A stretch of 11,797 nt of DNA from Gammaproteobacteria bacterium (GCA_002708205.1 PAMR01000024.1:24748-36544), one strand, 5' to 3'; shown: positions 1-7,388, counted from the stretch's first letter. Notes: a model not told the origin generated them from the letters alone. Numbers and translations: made by a program.

Positions 1-315
1 GATAAGCGGCCATATTTGACCTGTTTGGTGATGATCGATGATGAGAACGTCACTAAGTACGCTCAAGATCATGATGTTCCCTTCACAAACTATACTAGTT
101 TGTGTCATACGAAGGAGGTTGAAGACTTGATTTGGAGCGAGATTGAAGCAGTGAATTCCAAATTTGCTCGCGTGGAGACGATCAAGAAGTTTCGGTTGAT
201 TGATCAGCTACTCGATCCAGAAGACGACGAGTTGACGCCGACCCAGAAACTAAAACGTAAAGTGGTGAATGAGAAGTACATTGACTTGATTGATGGGATG
301 TACCGAGGAGGTTGA
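1..315 (+). CDS. Long-chain acyl-CoA synthetase (AMP-forming), C-terminal fragment
   Basis: This is the C-terminal 104 residues of an ANL-superfamily acyl-CoA ligase; the reading frame is open from base 1, so the rest lies outside the window. The family activates a fatty or other carboxylic acid to acyl-AMP and then to acyl-CoA in the cytoplasm. The visible part is the small C-terminal lid domain: RPYLTCLVMID at residues 3-13, ARVETIKKFRL at 56-66, and ELTPTQKLKRKVV at 77-89. The last is the A10-like motif of long-chain ligases; by family analogy Lys83 is the adenylation lysine. Length and ending are normal for the family. The stop (TGA 313-315) almost touches the GTG start of the next gene, and the last codons contain that gene's Shine-Dalgarno sequence, so the two are probably translationally coupled. 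The substrate cannot be told from this fragment. Confidence 0.85.
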   Translation, partial: DKRPYLTCLVMIDDENVTKYAQDHDVPFTNYTSLCHTKEVEDLIWSEIEAVNSKFARVETIKKFRLIDQLLDPEDDELTPTQKLKRKVVNEKYIDLIDGMYRGG

Positions 316-319
316 AGTG
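306..319 (+). promoter_or_regulatory. Shine-Dalgarno AGGAGG deciding a GTG start
   Basis: AGGAGG lies at 306-311, five bases before GTG at 317-319, inside the last codons of the acyl-CoA synthetase. No other candidate start of the binding-protein frame is so well placed: the ATG codons at 290 and 293 lack such a site and would put acidic residues ahead of the signal peptide. Confidence 0.8.
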
Positions 320-1534
320 GATATTTCGAAGAAACTAGGTTCTATTTTTCTTGTTAGTACCCTGATTTTGTTAGGGGCCTGTGGGGGAAGTACGGAACCA
401 CAGAATGATGGTGGATTGTCGGATGCGAACAGTGAAGAGGGCGTGTCTCTCAACGAAGTTGTATTTGGTGCGCATACTGATCTCACAGGTCCCATTGCTA
501 TTTGGGGTGTAGGCATTCTCAATGGGGCGCGCATGCGGTTTGATGAGGCAAACGATGCCGGTGGTGTGCATGGTCGGTTAATTCGTTATATCGCAGAAGA
601 TACTCAGTACCAGATACCCCGAGCGATTCAAGCTGGTAACAAGCTCATTAACAGAGACAAGATATTTGCAATGTTGATGGCAGTCGGAACGCCAACGAAT
701 AATGCGGTGATGCCTGCTCAATTTCGAGCGGGCGTTCCGAACTTGTTTCCGGTGACGGGCGCTCGATCGATGATCGATCCGTTTAATAAATTAATGTTTT
801 CTCAGATGGGTGTGTATTACGAAGAGATGCGAGCGGGTGTGAAGTATTTCGTAGAGGAAAAAGGCTATACAACGCCCTGTGTGATTTATCAGGACACCGA
901 ATACGGACAAGAGATACTTGATGGGGTGGAAGATCAAGTGGCGGCTATGGGAATCGAAATTGCCGAGACTTCAGCGCATAAGCCGACGGATTCTGAATTT
1001 ACAGCGGCCATTATCCGTCTGCGAAACGCGGGGTGTGATCTCGTTATGATGGGTACAGTTCATCGTGACACGATTTTGGTTCTTGAAGCAGCCCGTAAGG
1101 CTGGCTGGGACAACGTCGCATGGGTGGGCAATGAGGCAGCCTATGGTCGTGTGATTGCAGAACAGGAGAGTGGTTCAGGGGAAGGCTATTATGCATTCGT
1201 ACCGTTTGCGGTGATGTATAGCGACGATGAATTGACTCCTGAAGCTCGCGCTTGGTATGACGCATATGTGGAAGAGCACGGCGAAGAGCCGGGGCTGCCA
1301 GCCATGGTAGGCTATCGTGGTGCTGACTTAACTATTCAAGCGCTGGAGCGCGCTGGGAAGGATTTGACGCGTGAGAGTTTTGTTGCCGCGATGGAGAGTA
1401 TTTCAGAATACACAGACTTATTTGGGTACACGCTGACTTACGGTCCAAATGATCACAAGGGAGTCGATAGCTCGTTATTAAGTCAAGTACAAAATGGCCG
1501 CTGGGTGACTTTGGCTGAATCGTTGTCTTATTAG
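317..1534 (+). CDS. LIV-type ABC transporter substrate-binding lipoprotein
   Basis: Predicted type I periplasmic binding protein (Peripla_BP_6, LivK-like) of 405 residues. From GTG 317 the protein begins with MDISKK and a hydrophobic stretch (about residues 7-21), then a lipobox LGAC with the lipidated cysteine at position 22. The residue after it is glycine, not the inner-membrane retention aspartate. The mature part has the fold's usual phrases: VVFGAHTDLTGPIAIWG, a parameter loop followed by GVHGRLIRYIAEDTQY, MAVGTPTNNAVMP, then QDTEYGQEILDG and a late MVGYRGADLTIQALERAG. The family delivers branched-chain amino acids, amides, urea or aromatic and aliphatic acids to a LivHMGF-type transporter. 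The upstream acyl-CoA ligase suggests a carboxylic acid ligand, which is inference. No permease or ATPase gene is in the window. The next gene begins 15 nt downstream, so an operon is likely. Confidence 0.87.
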   Translation: MDISKKLGSIFLVSTLILLGACGGSTEPQNDGGLSDANSEEGVSLNEVVFGAHTDLTGPIAIWGVGILNGARMRFDEANDAGGVHGRLIRYIAEDTQYQIPRAIQAGNKLINRDKIFAMLMAVGTPTNNAVMPAQFRAGVPNLFPVTGARSMIDPFNKLMFSQMGVYYEEMRAGVKYFVEEKGYTTPCVIYQDTEYGQEILDGVEDQVAAMGIEIAETSAHKPTDSEFTAAIIRLRNAGCDLVMMGTVHRDTILVLEAARKAGWDNVAWVGNEAAYGRVIAEQESGSGEGYYAFVPFAVMYSDDELTPEARAWYDAYVEEHGEEPGLPAMVGYRGADLTIQALERAGKDLTRESFVAAMESISEYTDLFGYTLTYGPNDHKGVDSSLLSQVQNGRWVTLAESLSY

Positions 1535-1549
1535 TACACGATCTGAGAC

Positions 1550-2437
1550 ATGGCACGACACCATCGCGAACAGATAATCCACGCCAATGGAATCGAGATT
1601 TGTACGGATTCATTTGGTGATTCCGATGCGCCAGCTATTCTTTTGATTATGGGTGCATCTGCGTCGATGATTCTGTGGGAGGATGCTTTTTGTCACCGAC
1701 TCGCTGACGGTGGACGATTTGTTATTCGTTTCGACAATAGAGATGTCGGTCGAACAACCGTATGTCCGCCTGGTCAGCCGAATTATTCAATGCAAGATAT
1801 GGCTGACGACGCTGTTGGTGTTTTAGACTTTTATGGTGTCGAACAGGCACACATTGTCGGTGCATCGATGGGGGGCATGATCGCGCAGATTGTTGGCATA
1901 CGACATGCTCAACGTGTATTGAGTTTGGTTCCAATTATGTCTTCTCCAGATCCGGGTGCAGTCACGGATGCGATGGAAGGGAAGCCGACTCGATATCAAT
2001 TGTCCCCTCCTGCCCCACGTATATTAGAAATGGCGAGTTCTACCCATAATCTGGATTGGAACAATCATTCAGAATTGCTGGAAAGTCGAGTGCGAAATTT
2101 TGGTATGTCGGTTGGGACGGCGTACGCATATGACGAGTCCTCGAGGAGGGATCTTTTTCGTCGTGAAATAGAACGAGCAACGAATTATCAGAGTAGTCAA
2201 AATCATCAGCTGGTGGTAGGACTAACGGATCGTTGGTTTGAGCGCTTGGAATCGATTCAAGCGCCTACATTGGTTATTCATGGGACTGACGATCCCATTT
2301 TGCCAATCGATCATGGACAGGCCTTAGCCGATAGCATTCCTGGTGCTCAACTGATGGTGTTGGAAGGGGTGGGACACGAACTTCCGGAGCCGGAGTACGA
2401 TAGCGTAATTACGGCCATTTTAGAGATAAGTCATTAA
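1550..2437 (+). CDS. Alpha/beta hydrolase, methylesterase (RdmC)-like
   Basis: A 295-residue alpha/beta-hydrolase with a complete catalytic triad. The nucleophile elbow is GASMGG (104-109) with Ser106; the acid is probably Asp248 in HGTDDPI; the base is His276 in GVGHELPEP. The N-terminal layout (FGDSDAPAILLIMG, then FVIRFDNRDVGRTT at 57-70) closely resembles aclacinomycin methylesterase RdmC and related small-ester hydrolases. The family cleaves ester or similar bonds in the cytoplasm; there is no signal peptide. It lies 15 nt after the binding-protein gene in the same direction, so it may process the imported compound, which is inference. The Shine-Dalgarno is weak (TGAGA close to the ATG). 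The stop faces the stop of the convergent MFS gene 9 nt away, and I see no clear terminator. Other esterase or haloperoxidase-like roles are possible. Confidence 0.85.
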   Translation: MARHHREQIIHANGIEICTDSFGDSDAPAILLIMGASASMILWEDAFCHRLADGGRFVIRFDNRDVGRTTVCPPGQPNYSMQDMADDAVGVLDFYGVEQAHIVGASMGGMIAQIVGIRHAQRVLSLVPIMSSPDPGAVTDAMEGKPTRYQLSPPAPRILEMASSTHNLDWNNHSELLESRVRNFGMSVGTAYAYDESSRRDLFRREIERATNYQSSQNHQLVVGLTDRWFERLESIQAPTLVIHGTDDPILPIDHGQALADSIPGAQLMVLEGVGHELPEPEYDSVITAILEISH

Positions 2438-2446
2438 ACGGCCTTA

Positions 2447-3715
2447 TTACTGATTGAGTTCCTGCGTCGACTGAGTTGAGTCTTCTGTAAGGTTACGAGT
2501 CAAAGCGCCGTCAATCGATCGAATTGGTCCGTTGAGCGTGACAAATCCAATAACTATGAGAAATAGAAAACAGGTCACTATTACAGCGTATGGTGCACAT
2601 ATAGGCACTGCTAGCGCACCTAGAAACAAGCCACCAAGAGGCATTAAGCTATACGTGATGCTGTGAATACCCATTACACGGCCACGCAGTTGATCCGGAA
2701 CGGATGCTTGTAGTGCCGTCATGAGAAGGACCATTGATACTGAAGTAAATGCTGCATTTAAGGCAACGAAAGTAGCTGCAACCCAGAAACTGTTTGATAT
2801 GGCTGCGACAGAGAAACCAATCAGGGCAATTCCCGATGCTAGGGCGGATATGAGGATCACCGATCCATAACTACGATGTAATGTCACTGAACCTACCACC
2901 GCTGTGCCCACAATTGACCCCAATCCCGAAATCGATAATAGGAGTCCATAGCCAGCTTCCTGACTTCCTAGTAATGTGGCAAAGGCGGGCATTAGTGTGG
3001 TGTAGGAAGAAGCAAATAACATGCCGCCAAAAGAAAGTGTCAGCAAATATACGAAAATAGATTTGCTAGCAATAAATAATAATCCCTCTTTGATTTGGTT
3101 TATGGTTGAGTCGGTGGTGGTACCAGGTACATGTATACGCATACCAAGAAGAGCCCAAATCATCAAGGTATAACCAATAGCTCCAAACAAGAATACTAGG
3201 GACATATCAACGGCGAGAATTACACCTCCGATCGCTGGCATAATCATTCGCGTGACCTGCCACAGAATAGAGTTCAACGCCACAGCCGAAAGCATCATTG
3301 ATCGATCGATTAGATGAGGAAAAAAAGACTGTCGCGTAGGCCAGTCGATTCCGGAGGCGACGGCTATTGAGGCTGCAATTGTCCAGACATGCCATACCTC
3401 AACGAAATCAAATAAAACCAATATAAAAAGAAGCGCGCATAAAATTGCCGTGACTGCAGATGTAACCATTAGCAACTGCTTTTTTTCGTAACGATCGGCT
3501 AAGGCGCCGCCCCAGAAAGTCATCAATATGGTTGGGATAGAAGTGGCTGCTCCCAATACGCCAAGGTCCCAAGTAGATCCAGATATATCGTAGATGACCC
3601 AGCCTTGACCCAGCATAAGTAACTGAGTTCCACCGACGGAAGCAAGCGAAGCGTTCCAATATCGTCGATACAGGGGCGCGCCTAAGGCCGGGTAGCGCTC
3701 TCGTAGCGATTGCAC
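2447..3715 (-). CDS. MFS transporter, DHA3 (EntS/MFS_3-like) family
   Basis: A 422-residue, multi-spanning inner-membrane protein, predicted with about 12 hydrophobic helices. It carries the MFS motif A loop between helices 2 and 3 (GGALADRYEKK, 69-79) and a following segment (DWPTRQSFFPHLI near 124-136, then ALNSILWQVTRMIMPAIGG) that matches the DHA3/MFS_3 group containing the enterobactin exporter EntS. Such proteins are proton-driven exporters of small molecules. The start is GTG at 3713-3715 with no recognisable Shine-Dalgarno. It follows the dehydratase-like gene by 9 nt, and that gene's TAA is in the same frame, three codons before this GTG. Translation therefore probably depends on coupling with, or re-initiation after, the upstream gene. 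An exporter beside a sugar-acid enzyme may relieve overflow of a metabolite; the substrate is unknown. Confidence 0.85.
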   Translation of the reverse strand: MQSLRERYPALGAPLYRRYWNASLASVGGTQLLMLGQGWVIYDISGSTWDLGVLGAATSIPTILMTFWGGALADRYEKKQLLMVTSAVTAILCALLFILVLFDFVEVWHVWTIAASIAVASGIDWPTRQSFFPHLIDRSMMLSAVALNSILWQVTRMIMPAIGGVILAVDMSLVFLFGAIGYTLMIWALLGMRIHVPGTTTDSTINQIKEGLLFIASKSIFVYLLTLSFGGMLFASSYTTLMPAFATLLGSQEAGYGLLLSISGLGSIVGTAVVGSVTLHRSYGSVILISALASGIALIGFSVAAISNSFWVAATFVALNAAFTSVSMVLLMTALQASVPDQLRGRVMGIHSITYSLMPLGGLFLGALAVPICAPYAVIVTCFLFLIVIGFVTLNGPIRSIDGALTRNLTEDSTQSTQELNQ

Positions 3716-3724
3716 GTATCGGAT

Positions 3725-4891
3725 TTAGGTGGCTGGGAATTTAGAGAATGCGTCCTCACGCGGTTCGGTACCCCAGCCCGGCCGGTCTGGAACGATGAGT
3801 TGCCCATCAACGATTTCCGGTTCATGGGTGAATATTTCGGCATCTTCAGACGCTCGATCAATGTCAGTTTCCATAATTTTAAGGTTTGGTACTGAAGAGC
3901 AGAAATGTCCGTTCATTAAAGTTGCCAGGTGCCCGTAATAATTATGTGGTGCAACGTTGACTTGGAACGCATCAGCCGCTGCCGCTATCTTGAGCGACTG
4001 CCAAATTCCAATCCATACCGCATCGATGATAGCCACATCTAACGCTTCTTTTTGAAAGTAGGGGAGAAATTCGACGAGGCCAGTAAGAGACTCGCATCCA
4101 CTGATTGTGAAGGGACTTTGACTTCGAATAGTTGCTAAAGCAGGTGCGTGGGGCGTATCTATTTCTATCCAAAAAATATCATGGTCAGCAAGCGCACGTA
4201 TGAGGGAGAGATAGCCTTCCGTTCTCGCATTAAAATTAAGATCCAAAAGGATGTCGACGTTTGGTCCAAGACCCTCCCGAAAGGCTGCAAGGTATTCTTG
4301 TAGTCCTTCAAGTACTTTGCGTGGTGGCATACGACCTGGATCATCTCGGCCGTTAAAACCTGGATTCCATCCAACTAACCCATCTTGCGTTTGGCGAAAA
4401 ATATTCGTTTTTGCAGCAGTAAAGCCTCGCTCTCTGACTTCTGTCCCTAGCGCTCGGACATCATCAAGGTTTTTTACGGCGGGCGGGTAGATATCACCAC
4501 GGGAAATACGCCAAGTTCCGCAGTGCGACCAATAGACCCGAACCTGATCGCGCACTTTGCCTCCGAATAATTCGTAACACGGTACGCCAAGTAATTTTGC
4601 TTTTGCGTCTAGTACGGCATTTTCGATTGCGCCAATTGCTCGGGCCAGTACACCTACAAGAGATTGGCGCGCGGCAGCGGCTAAGCGTGCGTATATATTC
4701 TCGTGGTGATGTACATCTAATCCCACAACGACTTGCGATAATCGATCAATCGCTTCAGTTACTCCCGCACCGGAGAACCCATCGTCGTACTCGCTCCACC
4801 CTACGGTGCCATCATCTGTTGTTAGCTTTACAAAATGATAATTTCGCCAACCTGAATGACAGTGGCACGTTTCGATAGTTTTAATATTCAT
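3725..4891 (-). CDS. Enolase-superfamily (mandelate racemase/muconate lactonizing) enzyme, probable sugar-acid dehydratase
   Basis: A 388-residue cytoplasmic enzyme with an N-terminal capping domain (about 1-120) and a (beta/alpha)7-beta barrel. Metal ligands are visible: Asp217 in LLDLNFN, Glu243 in FWIEID, Glu267 in SGCESL. Candidate catalytic residues are Lys161 in AAKTN, Asp290 in AIIDAVW and His316 in NVAPHN. The APHN histidine paired with an upstream aspartate is the acid dyad of galactonate- and other sugar-acid dehydratases, which convert an aldonate to the 2-keto-3-deoxy acid with Mg2+. The second strand reads K-T-N rather than the mandelate-racemase K-x-K, so the substrate is unclear. 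The ATG is preceded by GGTGATGAG, a modest ribosome binding site. The gene is divergent from the lactonase gene and is followed after 9 nt by an MFS exporter, consistent with a sugar-acid catabolic locus. Dehydratase is favoured over racemase, but this is unproven. Confidence 0.85.
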   Translation of the reverse strand: MNIKTIETCHCHSGWRNYHFVKLTTDDGTVGWSEYDDGFSGAGVTEAIDRLSQVVVGLDVHHHENIYARLAAAARQSLVGVLARAIGAIENAVLDAKAKLLGVPCYELFGGKVRDQVRVYWSHCGTWRISRGDIYPPAVKNLDDVRALGTEVRERGFTAAKTNIFRQTQDGLVGWNPGFNGRDDPGRMPPRKVLEGLQEYLAAFREGLGPNVDILLDLNFNARTEGYLSLIRALADHDIFWIEIDTPHAPALATIRSQSPFTISGCESLTGLVEFLPYFQKEALDVAIIDAVWIGIWQSLKIAAAADAFQVNVAPHNYYGHLATLMNGHFCSSVPNLKIMETDIDRASEDAEIFTHEPEIVDGQLIVPDRPGWGTEPREDAFSKFPAT

Positions 4892-5051
4892 CTCATCACC
4901 ATAGCATGCCCATTGACCGGTTTGGGGATTCTGGTTCCAAAAGCGAAAGCGTTCGAAAAGACTACTTCTTTAAATAGAGGTTGACGGTTCTACCCTGAAC
5001 TGACTAGGTTCACCGTCGACAGAATTGTTTAACAGCTTGGAGACGCTTGGA
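4892..5051. promoter_or_regulatory. Divergent intergenic region of the sugar-acid locus
   Basis: These 160 bases separate the divergent dehydratase-like and lactonase genes and must hold promoters for both. On the + strand a TTGACG box at 4981-4986 is a good -35 match, but the only -10 candidate at a workable distance (TAGGTT, 5005-5010, 18-nt spacer) is poor. On the - strand I see only weak matches. Two inverted repeats occupy 4980-5020. A regulator gene is not present in the window, so the controlling protein is unknown. Confidence 0.5.
4980..5020. repeat. Overlapping inverted repeats (possible operator or leader hairpin)
   Basis: GTTGACGGT at 4980-4988 faces ACCGTCGAC at 5012-5020: eight of nine positions are complementary, and the ninth could form a G-U pair in RNA. 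Inside it, TGAAC (4996-5000) and GTTCA (5008-5012) form a second, perfect inverted repeat around a 7-base spacer. The two share base 5012, so both cannot be fully paired at once. They overlap the best -35 candidate for the lactonase gene. This could be a repressor site or a leader structure, or chance. Confidence 0.4.
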
Positions 5052-5912
5052 ATGAGTGCAGTAGATCCGCGAATGAATGAAATAGTGGCCGCCGATGCCT
5101 CCCGTGAGGTTATTTCTGATCAATTTAATTTTATTGAAGGTCCAATTTGGCACCCCAAAGAACAACATTTGACCTTTTCGGATATCCCCGAAAATAAGCT
5201 CTATCGATACCAAGATGGTGGAGATATAAGCGTGTATCGCGATCCCTCCGAGATGGCTAATGGAAACACCTATGATCAGTCAGGCCGAATCATTAGCTGC
5301 CTTCATGGGACGAGTCAAGTTGTCCGCGACGATGGTAATTCTGTAGTAACAATCGCCAGTCATTTTGAAGGGAAGGAGTTAAACAGTCCTAATGATGTAG
5401 TCGTGGCGAAAGATGGATCAATTTATTTTACGGACCCGACATACGGACGCATGGGACAACACGGAATTGAGCGGGAATTACAGCTCGATTTTCGAGGCGT
5501 ATATCGTATCTCCCCAAACGGAGATCTAGCGCTTCTGGCCAGCGATTTTAATCAACCCAATGGACTTACCTTAGATCTAAACGAATCACGGCTGTATGTT
5601 GCCGATACTTCGAATCGGCATGTCCGGGTCTTTCAACTGGATCAAGGTACGCTGTCGGGAGGGGAAATATTTTGTGAATCTCCAGCCCCTGACGGATTAA
5701 AAATTGACTCCTTGGGTAATCTCTATGCAGGAGGTCCGGGTGGTGTTCATGTATATCACCATGATGGAGGCACGCATTTGGGTGTGATTGAAACACCGGC
5801 CTTTTGCGCGAACTTTGCTTGGGGGGGGAGCGATTATCAAACGCTATTCATGACGGCGTCGACGACATTGTTTAAGATCCGTGTGCTCGTCCCAGGGCTA
5901 CCCCTATTTTAA
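5052..5912 (+). CDS. SMP-30/gluconolactonase-family lactonase
   Basis: A 286-residue six-bladed beta-propeller of the SGL (SMP-30/gluconolactonase/LRE) family. The family hydrolyses sugar lactones to aldonic acids using one divalent metal ion. Expected metal and substrate residues are visible: Glu29 in FIEGPIW, Asn114 in NSPNDVVV, Asn170 in QPNGLTL and Asp214 in PDGLKID, along with DGSIYFTDPTYG (121-132) and the typical ending TLFMTASTTLFKIRV. ATG 5052 is chosen because GGAG at 5039-5042 lies nine bases upstream; an in-frame TTG at 5025 would add nine residues without such a site. There is no clear signal peptide, so it is probably cytoplasmic. A G8 run at 5819-5826 encodes Trp-Gly-Gly and the frame stays open. 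The gene is followed after 15 nt by a sugar symporter. The specific lactone is unknown. Confidence 0.88.
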   Translation: MSAVDPRMNEIVAADASREVISDQFNFIEGPIWHPKEQHLTFSDIPENKLYRYQDGGDISVYRDPSEMANGNTYDQSGRIISCLHGTSQVVRDDGNSVVTIASHFEGKELNSPNDVVVAKDGSIYFTDPTYGRMGQHGIERELQLDFRGVYRISPNGDLALLASDFNQPNGLTLDLNESRLYVADTSNRHVRVFQLDQGTLSGGEIFCESPAPDGLKIDSLGNLYAGGPGGVHVYHHDGGTHLGVIETPAFCANFAWGGSDYQTLFMTASTTLFKIRVLVPGLPLF

Positions 5913-5927
5913 AAAGAGACGTTTGAG

Positions 5928-7265
5928 ATGTTAACGATTGATCAGCGCTTGAGTTACGGATTGGGTGACTTTGGCATCAATCTTTATTTCATGTCGGTAA
6001 TGTCCTATCTGCTCTTTTTTTATACCGAAGTTTATGGAATATCAGCAAGTGTAGCCGCTGGAGTCTTTTTTGTAGCGAGGCTCGTTGATGCAATTTCTGA
6101 TCCGTTGATGGGCTATCTCGCTGATAGGACCCGTTCTCGTTGGGGGCGCTTTCGGCCTTATCTATTCTGGGGGCCTATACCTCTTGCCTTGATAACTGTA
6201 GCGACGTTTACCGTGCCAGATTTTGACGAGTTCGGGAAAGTACTCTGGGCCTATCTAACGTATACGGCTTTTGGGATTATCTATACGGTCGTCACGATTC
6301 CATATGCCGGTATGACTTCGGTTCTAACTGATAATCATCAGGAACGAGCGACACTATCGACCGTTCGAATGGCATGCGCTTTTTCGGGAGGGATATTAGT
6401 CAGTACATTCCTACCGAGCTTTGTCGAATGGTTTGGTGGTAACGCTCGCGGATACCAGAACACGATGAGTCTTTTCGCTGTAGTAGCAACACTCCTTCTA
6501 TGGATTACATTTGCCCGCACTCGAGAACGGATATCTGCTCAAACACTCCAAAACCTGAGAATTACCGATAGCGTTCGAGTGATTGGTAGGAATCCACCGC
6601 TAGGTGTTGTGATGTTGCTATTCACTTTTGGAATGTTAGCGTTCACTTTTCGACAGGCGGCTGCTCCGTACCATTTTACTTACAATGTCCAACGGCCAGA
6701 CCTTATTGGAGATTACTTTGGTGTCACGTTGGGTGTGATGACACTGAGTCTGGTAGTGATTCCATATCTGACCAGACGCTTTGATAAAGCGGGCGCTATT
6801 CGGATAGGAGCGATGGTCGCTCTAGTAGGTGGTTGTGGTTTCTATCTGACGCCACCGGATGATATTTTTTGGACGTTTGTATGGGGGTCGGTGCTGGCTG
6901 TCGGGGGTGCTCCGGTGGCTGTTCTTTGCTGGGCAATGATTCCTGACACGATTGAGTATGCGCAATTACGGACTGGGATTCGTGCGGATGGCGTAGTCTT
7001 CGCAACGGCAAGTTTCTTTCAGAAGCTTGCTAAAGCGATAGGCGGTGCGGGCGTTGCGGCACTGTTAGCTTGGTTTGGTTATGTGGCGAACCAACCCCAA
7101 ACTGTCGAGGCGAAAGAGGGTATCTTGCTTATGATGTCGGTATGTCCATTGGTCGTGAATGTATTGTTATTCCTCGTATCGTTCTTTTATAGGCTTGATT
7201 CAAGAGCGCATGCTGAAATTGTAGCCGCCTTAAAAGCTAAGAATCATTTATCCGTAGATCCATGA
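5928..7265 (+). CDS. GPH-family (MelB-like) sugar:cation symporter
   Basis: A 445-residue inner-membrane transporter of the glycoside-pentoside-hexuronide:cation symporter family (MFS_2), with about 12 hydrophobic segments. The family hallmark lies at residues 50-78: ARLVDAISDPLMGYLADRT followed by RSRWGRFRP. Asp54 and Asp58 align with the Na+/H+-binding Asp55 and Asp59 of MelB. Asp14 in YGLGDFG aligns with sugar-binding Asp19 of MelB, whereas the position of MelB Asp124 is Thr123 (YTVVTIPYAG). The cation site therefore looks intact, while the sugar is probably not an alpha-galactoside. The ATG lies 15 nt after the lactonase stop, with a weak purine-rich AAAGAGA upstream, so the two genes are likely co-transcribed. 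The inferred role is uptake of the sugar, glycoside or uronide whose lactone or acid the neighbouring enzymes process. Confidence 0.88.
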   Translation: MLTIDQRLSYGLGDFGINLYFMSVMSYLLFFYTEVYGISASVAAGVFFVARLVDAISDPLMGYLADRTRSRWGRFRPYLFWGPIPLALITVATFTVPDFDEFGKVLWAYLTYTAFGIIYTVVTIPYAGMTSVLTDNHQERATLSTVRMACAFSGGILVSTFLPSFVEWFGGNARGYQNTMSLFAVVATLLLWITFARTRERISAQTLQNLRITDSVRVIGRNPPLGVVMLLFTFGMLAFTFRQAAAPYHFTYNVQRPDLIGDYFGVTLGVMTLSLVVIPYLTRRFDKAGAIRIGAMVALVGGCGFYLTPPDDIFWTFVWGSVLAVGGAPVAVLCWAMIPDTIEYAQLRTGIRADGVVFATASFFQKLAKAIGGAGVAALLAWFGYVANQPQTVEAKEGILLMMSVCPLVVNVLLFLVSFFYRLDSRAHAEIVAALKAKNHLSVDP

Positions 7266-7388
7266 TCTGTATCTTTAATACATTCTTAACTGTGAAGCGT
7301 TTTGTTAGATCTGATAGCCGTAACGTATGGGGATGGTTCCCGTCGGCGGTTTTGGGAAAACTGTTTTGGATTTAAACAGATCGGTTCT
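7266..7388 (+). other. Gap before the amidase, with a short inverted repeat
   Basis: This 123-base stretch lies between the symporter stop and the preferred amidase ATG. The amidase frame is open back to a TTG at 7302, but the extra 29 residues do not resemble an amidase N-terminus. CTGTTT (7361-7366) and AAACAG (7374-7379) form a perfect 6-bp inverted repeat with a 7-base loop, ten bases before the ATG. I see no convincing promoter or terminator; whether the amidase is co-transcribed with the symporter is open. Confidence 0.35.

Noticed and set aside
290..316. Earlier start (ATG 290) for the substrate-binding protein
   Set aside because: It would add nine residues including an acidic stretch before the signal peptide and overlap the upstream gene. 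GTG 317 has an ideal AGGAGG five bases upstream.
4943..4956. AAGCGAAAGCG tandem-like motif and CGAA/TTCG palindrome in the divergent region
   Set aside because: The arms are only four bases and the repeat is imperfect; not distinguishable from chance.
5025..5051. TTG 5025 as start of the lactonase
   Set aside because: No ribosome binding site precedes it, whereas ATG 5052 has GGAG at a good distance.
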